Shown piece after piece: positions 59,809-64,000 of a stretch of 64,000 bases of DNA. The position numbers and the translations under genes are program-made. The notes beneath the pieces are model-generated. The model saw only the letters and a list, made by a program, of their open reading frames with translations, made no database searches and was not told where the DNA came from. The stretch's first letter is position 1; each line of letters starts with the position of its first letter. Where the stretch lies: contig NZ_BCWU01000005.1 of assembly GCF_001592365.1 (NCBI RefSeq), forward strand, positions 124,001 through 188,000, written 5' to 3'. This DNA is from Gordonia hydrophobica NBRC 16057. GTDB lineage: Bacteria; Actinomycetota; Actinomycetes; Mycobacteriales; Mycobacteriaceae.

Positions 59809-60978
59809 ATGAATGCAACGACGAAGCAGCGGACCGCTCGCCGGGTCTACGAACCAGAGCACGAAGAGTTCCGAGCCAGTTTCCGTCGATTCCTGGAATC
59901 GACGGTGATCCCGAACTATCCGCAGTGGGAGGCCGACGGCGTGGTGCCGCGGTCGGTCTTCACTGAGGCCGGGGCGCACGGGTTCCTCGGCACCGCCATC
60001 GACGAGGAGTTCGGGGGAGGCGGCGTCGACGACTTCCGGTTCAACGCCGTCATCGCCGAGGAGGTGGCCGTCGCGGGCGTGATGTCGTTCGGCATCAACC
60101 TGCACAACGACATCTGCATCCCCTACTTCCTGCGCTACGCCGACGCCGAGCAACGACGCCGCTGGCTGCCCGGTCTGGCGTCCGGGGAACTCATCGCCGC
60201 GATCGCGATGACCGAGCCCGGGACCGGATCCGACCTGGCGGGCATCACGACCACGGCCACGCGCGACGGTGATCACTTCGTCCTCAACGGCGCCAAGACG
60301 TTCATCTCCAACGGCATCAACGCCGACGTGGTGATCGTCGCTGCGCGGACCGACGCCGCAGGCGACCGGCACAGCGGACTCTCGCTCCTCGTCGTCGAAC
60401 GCGACACCCCGGGTTTCTCGCGCGGCCGAAACCTCGACAAGATCGGCATGCACGCGCAGGACACGGCTGAGCTGTTCTTCGACGACGCCCGCGTGCCGGC
60501 GGCCAACCTGCTCGGCGAACTCGGTGGCGGTTTCAAGGCGCTGGTGTCGAATCTGCAGCAGGAGCGATTGACGATCGCCGTGGCCAGCGCCGCCGCCGCA
60601 GCACGGGCGGTGGAGCTGGCCTCGGAGTACGTGACCGAGCGGAAGGCGTTCGGCAAGCCGCTGTCGGCGAACCAGAACACGCGGTTCACGCTCGCCGATT
60701 GTCACGTCCAGTCGGAGGTCGTCCGCACCTTCGTCGACGACTGCCTGCGGGAGCACTCGCGCGGTGAGCTCAGCGCCGACCGGGCCGCGATGGCGAAACT
60801 CGCCGCGACCGAGACTCAGGGCGTGGTCGTCGACAAGTGCCTGCAGATGTTCGGCGGGTACGGATACATGGCGGAGTTCCCGATCTCGCGCGCCTACGTC
60901 GACGCCCGCGTGCAGCGGATCTACGGCGGCACCAGCGAGATCATGAAGGAGATCATCGGAAAGTCGATGGGGATCTGA
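59809..60978 (+). CDS. Acyl-CoA dehydrogenase
   Basis: A 389-residue acyl-CoA dehydrogenase with MTEPGTGSDLAGI, NGAKTFISNGINADVV, GMHAQDTAELFFDD, MFGGYGYMAEFPI and RIYGGTSEIMKEIIG. The start is uncertain: ATG 59809 or ATG 59794 (in frame, inside the operator); neither has a convincing ribosome site, so a leaderless mRNA is possible. One base separates its stop and the next gene's ATG. The acyl substrate is unknown. Confidence 0.9.
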   Translation: MNATTKQRTARRVYEPEHEEFRASFRRFLESTVIPNYPQWEADGVVPRSVFTEAGAHGFLGTAIDEEFGGGGVDDFRFNAVIAEEVAVAGVMSFGINLHNDICIPYFLRYADAEQRRRWLPGLASGELIAAIAMTEPGTGSDLAGITTTATRDGDHFVLNGAKTFISNGINADVVIVAARTDAAGDRHSGLSLLVVERDTPGFSRGRNLDKIGMHAQDTAELFFDDARVPAANLLGELGGGFKALVSNLQQERLTIAVASAAAAARAVELASEYVTERKAFGKPLSANQNTRFTLADCHVQSEVVRTFVDDCLREHSRGELSADRAAMAKLAATETQGVVVDKCLQMFGGYGYMAEFPISRAYVDARVQRIYGGTSEIMKEIIGKSMGI

Positions 60979-60979
60979 G

Positions 60980-62119
60980 ATGCTGCGAACACTCTTCGAA
61001 TCCGAGCATGACGCCTTCCGCGAATCCGTGCGCGCCTTCCTCCTCAAAGAGGCGGTTCCGCACACCGCGGACTGGGAGGCGGCAGGGCTCGTGGACCGCT
61101 CGTTCTGGTCGGCAGCGGCCGCCCAGGGCTTGGTCGGATTCGCCGCGCCCGAACAGTTCGGCGGATCCGGTCTGCGCGACTTCCGCTTCAACGCCGTCAT
61201 CAACGAGGAAGTGGTGCGGACGGGTGCGGTCGGCGACGGCTTCTCGTTGACCAACGACATCGTGTTGCCCTATTACCTCGACATCGCGACGCCGCAGCAG
61301 CAGGAGCGGTGGCTGCCCGGCATCACCGCGGGCGACACCGTCATCGCGATCGCGATGTCCGAACCGGGTACCGGCTCGGATCTGCGGGCCATCGCCACCA
61401 CGGCGACCCGGGAGCCCGGCGGCTGGCGGCTGAACGGCTCGAAGACCTTCATCACCAGTGGCATCCAGGCAGACCTGGTCATCGTGGCGGCGCGTATCGC
61501 GGAGTCGGACGGCGGCGGTTACGGATTGTTCGTGGTCGCCGCCGGTCAGGAAGGCTTCCAGAAGGGACGCAAGCTGGACAAGATCGGCCGGCGTGCACAG
61601 GACACCGCTGAACTGTTCTTCGCCGACGTCTTCGTCCCCGACGCCGATGTGCTGGGCGAACCCGGCTCCGGTCTGCACTACATGATGCGCAACCTCGCCC
61701 AGGAGAGGCTGTCGATGGCCGTCGTCGCGGTCGCCAGCGCCGAACACGCGGTCGCCACGGCGGTCGAGTACGCCGGTGAACGGCACGCCTTCGGCAAGCC
61801 GATCGGAAGCTTCCAGGCCAATCGATTCCGTCTTGCCGAGCTGTCGACCAAGACGCAGATCGCGCGCGTCTACGTGGACCGCTGCATCGAGGCGACCAAT
61901 GCCGGCGAGCTGACGGCGGCGGAGGCCGCAGGCGCCAAGTTCTGGACCACGGAATTGGAGTTCGAAGCGCTCGACACCTGTCTGCAGATCCACGGTGGGT
62001 ACGGCTACATGGAGGAGTTCGAGGTGGCTCGGCGGTGGCGTGATGCCCGAGTCCAGCGAATCTACGGTGGCACCAACGAGATCATGCGGGAGATCGTCGG
62101 GCGGTCGCTCGGCCTCTGA
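60980..62119 (+). CDS. Acyl-CoA dehydrogenase
   Basis: A 379-residue enzyme clearly paralogous to the preceding one (MSEPGTGSDLRAI, NGSKTFITSGIQADLVIV, GRRAQDTAELFFADVFVPD, IHGGYGYMEEFEV, RIYGGTNEIMREIVG). Two adjacent acyl-CoA dehydrogenases may form a heteromer or act on successive chain lengths, as seen for some cholesterol-catabolism enzymes. It overlaps no gene and is followed by a strong terminator. Confidence 0.92.
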   Translation: MLRTLFESEHDAFRESVRAFLLKEAVPHTADWEAAGLVDRSFWSAAAAQGLVGFAAPEQFGGSGLRDFRFNAVINEEVVRTGAVGDGFSLTNDIVLPYYLDIATPQQQERWLPGITAGDTVIAIAMSEPGTGSDLRAIATTATREPGGWRLNGSKTFITSGIQADLVIVAARIAESDGGGYGLFVVAAGQEGFQKGRKLDKIGRRAQDTAELFFADVFVPDADVLGEPGSGLHYMMRNLAQERLSMAVVAVASAEHAVATAVEYAGERHAFGKPIGSFQANRFRLAELSTKTQIARVYVDRCIEATNAGELTAAEAAGAKFWTTELEFEALDTCLQIHGGYGYMEEFEVARRWRDARVQRIYGGTNEIMREIVGRSLGL

Positions 62120-62141
62120 GATCGCTGGCGGGGAGAGAACA

Positions 62142-62177
62142 GATCGCCCCGAATCACGACGGTGATTCGGGGCGATC
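62142..62177. terminator. Bidirectional terminator
   Basis: GATCGCCCCGAATCAC (62142-62157) pairs perfectly with 62162-62177 around a GACG loop, between the convergent acyl-CoA dehydrogenase and DUF2236 genes. Confidence 0.85.
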
Positions 62178-62199
62178 GGTCTACCTGGGAGCGATGACC

Positions 62200-63513
62200 T
62201 CACACCTTCGCGACCACAGGCATGCCGCCCTTGTTCGCGGCCACGTCTGCGCTGATCTCGTCGTAGCTAGCGACCTCGTTGCGCTTGTCGCCGTTCGGCA
62301 CCGCGATCGCACTGTTGAAGTTGTGGAGCAAGGTGAACGCTGCCTTCTCGTCGTCGTGGGGAAGAGCGCGCTGGACACGGTCGGCCACCCGGATCAGCGG
62401 GCGGGCCGCGGGGAGGATGTGCCGCCACGCCGTCTTCTCAGCGCCCAGCGCGTCCATCACGTCGGCGGGCAGCCACTCGCGGAGCAGTCCGTAGGCGAGC
62501 TTGAGTCGGCGTTCGTTCGTCATCACCTTCGCGATCGGGCCGGGGAGCACCTCCACGTCGCCCGGAGGGTTCTCGATGCTGAAACGGATGACCGACTCGA
62601 CGACGTCGCGGCACAGATCGTCCGGCGGGAGCTCGAGCATGGTGTGCAGTTCGGTCTTTCGGCGGGCGTCGTCGTAGTCGGTGTGAAGGATGGCGGGCGC
62701 GACTCCGATCACGTGGCCGACGTAGCGGGACAGCGCGAAGATGTCGTCGAGCTCACGGTCGGAGAAGCGGATGCCCGAGGCCTGCACGGCATCGGTGAAC
62801 TTGACGCCGAACTGGCCCGCCTGCGTGACCATCGAGTCCATGTCGTTGATCGGGATGCCCCAGTCGGCCCAGTCCCACGCCTCCGAGTTGTTGAGGCTGT
62901 GGCGGACCGCCGCGTGGATCATGCGCACCTTGGCGGTGAGTCGGAAGCCCTCCTCGAAACGGCCCATGCCGCCGGGCGTGTAGGCCGCGACCACGTAGCG
63001 GAAGCTCTCGATGAGCCGGGTCCCGACTTTGTCGGCCTTGCGTAGACGGCCGCTGAACAGCACCGGGCGGGTTGCGCTGTACATCGAGAATCCGCCGGCG
63101 ATGGTGGCCCACGCCAGAATCGGTTGAACGATCATGCCGGCTCGCCAGAAGGCGACGGCCCCGCGGTAGATCTGGTCGAAGTCGACCCAGTCGGGCACCG
63201 ACTCCATCTGCTCGAAGAGCGCGGCGACGGCAGGCGTCACGTCGTCGAGAGCATCGAGACCGTGTTCGACGGCGGTGTCGAAGGTCCGCCAGTTCATCGA
63301 GTTGCTCTTGTCCTTGAAATCCAGGAAAGCGCGGTAGGCGTAGTCGTCGGCGAGCAGCGCGTGGTCGGTGACCTGTTCGACCAACGGTCGACCGAACATG
63401 GCGATCGCCTTGTCGACGGTGTCTTTGTTGATTCGACCGAGATCGAGCCCCCGGGGCAGCCCCTCGGGGACGTCGAGGTCGCCTCGAAAGGTGAGTGGTT
63501 CGAGGGTGGTCAT
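62200..63513 (-). CDS. DUF2236 / MpaB-family oxygenase-like protein
   Basis: A 437-residue DUF2236 protein, the fold shared with the latex-clearing protein Lcp, a heme b oxygenase. The region KADKVGTRLIESFRYVVAAY followed by LTAKVRMIHAAVRHSL has the Lys/Arg/Thr cluster and the His expected as heme ligand in this family. Most members are uncharacterised, so polyisoprene cleavage should not be assumed; no signal peptide is evident, unlike secreted Lcp. AGGAGG precedes ATG 63513. It is divergent from a nitroreductase, with TCTGTCTA-type motifs in between. Confidence 0.8.
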   Translation of the reverse strand: MTTLEPLTFRGDLDVPEGLPRGLDLGRINKDTVDKAIAMFGRPLVEQVTDHALLADDYAYRAFLDFKDKSNSMNWRTFDTAVEHGLDALDDVTPAVAALFEQMESVPDWVDFDQIYRGAVAFWRAGMIVQPILAWATIAGGFSMYSATRPVLFSGRLRKADKVGTRLIESFRYVVAAYTPGGMGRFEEGFRLTAKVRMIHAAVRHSLNNSEAWDWADWGIPINDMDSMVTQAGQFGVKFTDAVQASGIRFSDRELDDIFALSRYVGHVIGVAPAILHTDYDDARRKTELHTMLELPPDDLCRDVVESVIRFSIENPPGDVEVLPGPIAKVMTNERRLKLAYGLLREWLPADVMDALGAEKTAWRHILPAARPLIRVADRVQRALPHDDEKAAFTLLHNFNSAIAVPNGDKRNEVASYDEISADVAANKGGMPVVAKV

Positions 63514-63617
63514 GATGTTCCTCCTGTGCCTGTCGGTATCGATTGGCCGCCTGTGGCGTATCGATTCGCCTGCGCTGGTGTGACCGGCGCTACATCTCAG
63601 GGTAGACGTCACTGAAC

Positions 63618-63643
63618 ACTCTGTCTACACTCACTGTCTAGCC
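63618..63643. promoter_or_regulatory. Possible further copies of the TCTGTYTAGA motif
   Basis: TCTGTCTACA (63620-63629) and ACTGTCTAGC (63633-63642) resemble the operator pair at 59725-59803. They lie in the divergent region between the DUF2236 and nitroreductase genes. Confidence 0.4.
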
Positions 63644-63686
63644 GCATGTACAGGGCGGTGTTGTGAACGATTCCCGAGGAGATGCG

Positions 63687-64000
63687 ATGACCTTCGATCC
63701 AGATGACGTTGCGACGGCGACGCTCGAGCGGCTGCTGTCCGATCGGTGGAGCTGCCGATCATTCCGTTCGGACGAGGTTCCGCGCGCCGAGATCGACCGC
63801 GTCCTCGACGTCGCGCGCCGATCACCGTCGTGGTGCAACACCCAGCCCTGGCATCTGCACATCACCTCGGCGCAGCGGACGGCTGACCTGAAAGAGGCCT
63901 TGGCAGCAGCGATCGCCGACGGTCCCGATCAGCGGCCGGACCTGCCCTTTCCCGAGTCGTACGACGGCGTCTATCGCGATCGCCGACGAGAGAGCGGACG
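63687..64000 (+). CDS. Nitroreductase-family protein, 3' end outside window
   Basis: The first 104 residues of an FMN-dependent nitroreductase-fold protein. Visible are LLSDRWSCRSFRSDEVPRAE (FMN phosphate-binding Arg cluster) and ARRSPSWCNTQPWHLHITS, the family hallmark. GAGGAG (63676-63681) precedes ATG 63687. The frame is open to the last base, so the C-terminal half lies beyond the window. It could reduce nitro groups, enones or flavin; not resolvable here. Confidence 0.88.
   Translation, partial: MTFDPDDVATATLERLLSDRWSCRSFRSDEVPRAEIDRVLDVARRSPSWCNTQPWHLHITSAQRTADLKEALAAAIADGPDQRPDLPFPESYDGVYRDRRRESG

Noticed and set aside
62200..63513. Naming the DUF2236 protein as latex-clearing protein Lcp
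   Set aside because: No signal peptide and only family-level motifs; many DUF2236 proteins do not cleave rubber.
1..64000. CRISPR arrays, tRNA or rRNA genes, insertion sequences, prophage or integrase genes
   Set aside because: I looked and saw none; composition is uniformly high-GC with no mobility genes, so there is no positive sign that the catabolic cluster is a recent island.

Overview
The window is high-GC DNA from a mycolic-acid actinomycete, most likely Gordonia or a close relative. Three things point there: a conserved block matching M. tuberculosis Rv0954-Rv0959 (34 kDa-antigen-like protein, DUF6350 membrane protein, purN, purH, MoxR ATPase, VWA protein), a mycofactocin-type dehydrogenase, and many TIGR03086-type and CoA-dependent catabolic genes. 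The genus assignment is inference from gene content. I saw no rRNA, tRNA, CRISPR array, insertion sequence, integrase or phage gene.

Layout. 1-4449: the end of an acyl-CoA operon (CitE-like lyase, acyl-CoA ligase, acetoacetyl-CoA synthetase), probably leucine or short-chain acid catabolism. 4553-21178: housekeeping genes, comprising the antigen-like protein, purN-purH, a TauE-like permease, a GntR-controlled ABC transporter operon, an ArsR-SRPBCC-DinB operon, the MoxR/VWA pair, Mug glycosylase, a DUF1707 protein, an AEC transporter and ribosomal protein L32. 21399-26728: a choline-to-glycine-betaine operon (BCCT transporter, aldehyde dehydrogenase, GMC oxidoreductase).

26805-55707: a large catabolic cluster of about 29 kb. 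It carries two Rieske oxygenases each followed by a GNAT-like gene, a P450 with its own 3Fe-4S ferredoxin, a VanB-type reductase, a ferredoxin-FNR fusion, two CoA ligases, an acyl-CoA dehydrogenase, two enoyl-CoA hydratases, two thiolase-family proteins, a SnoaL-DUF35 fusion, a double CaiB CoA-transferase, aldehyde dehydrogenases, SDRs and three TetR regulators. Reading the intergenic DNA I found nine copies of one palindrome (core ACCTA-N7-TAGGT) in front of nearly every transcription unit here, including the TetR gene at 29948-30571. This looks like one regulon for an unidentified substrate. The content suggests that an acid is activated to its CoA ester, oxygenated, and has its side chain removed by a retro-aldol step (thiolase-like protein plus DUF35 protein).

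55797-64000: a second lipid/ketone catabolism group (long-chain acyl-CoA ligase, Baeyer-Villiger-type monooxygenase, two acyl-CoA dehydrogenases, DUF2236 oxygenase, start of a nitroreductase). A different operator motif (TCTGTYTAGA) appears as an inverted pair between the divergent monooxygenase and dehydrogenase genes.

Odd points: the mycofactocin-type SDR at 42109 has an in-frame amber stop; the first domain of the CaiB fusion has Glu where the catalytic Asp is expected; the P450 has His in place of the usual acidic I-helix residue; and several short tandem or inverted repeats lie between genes.
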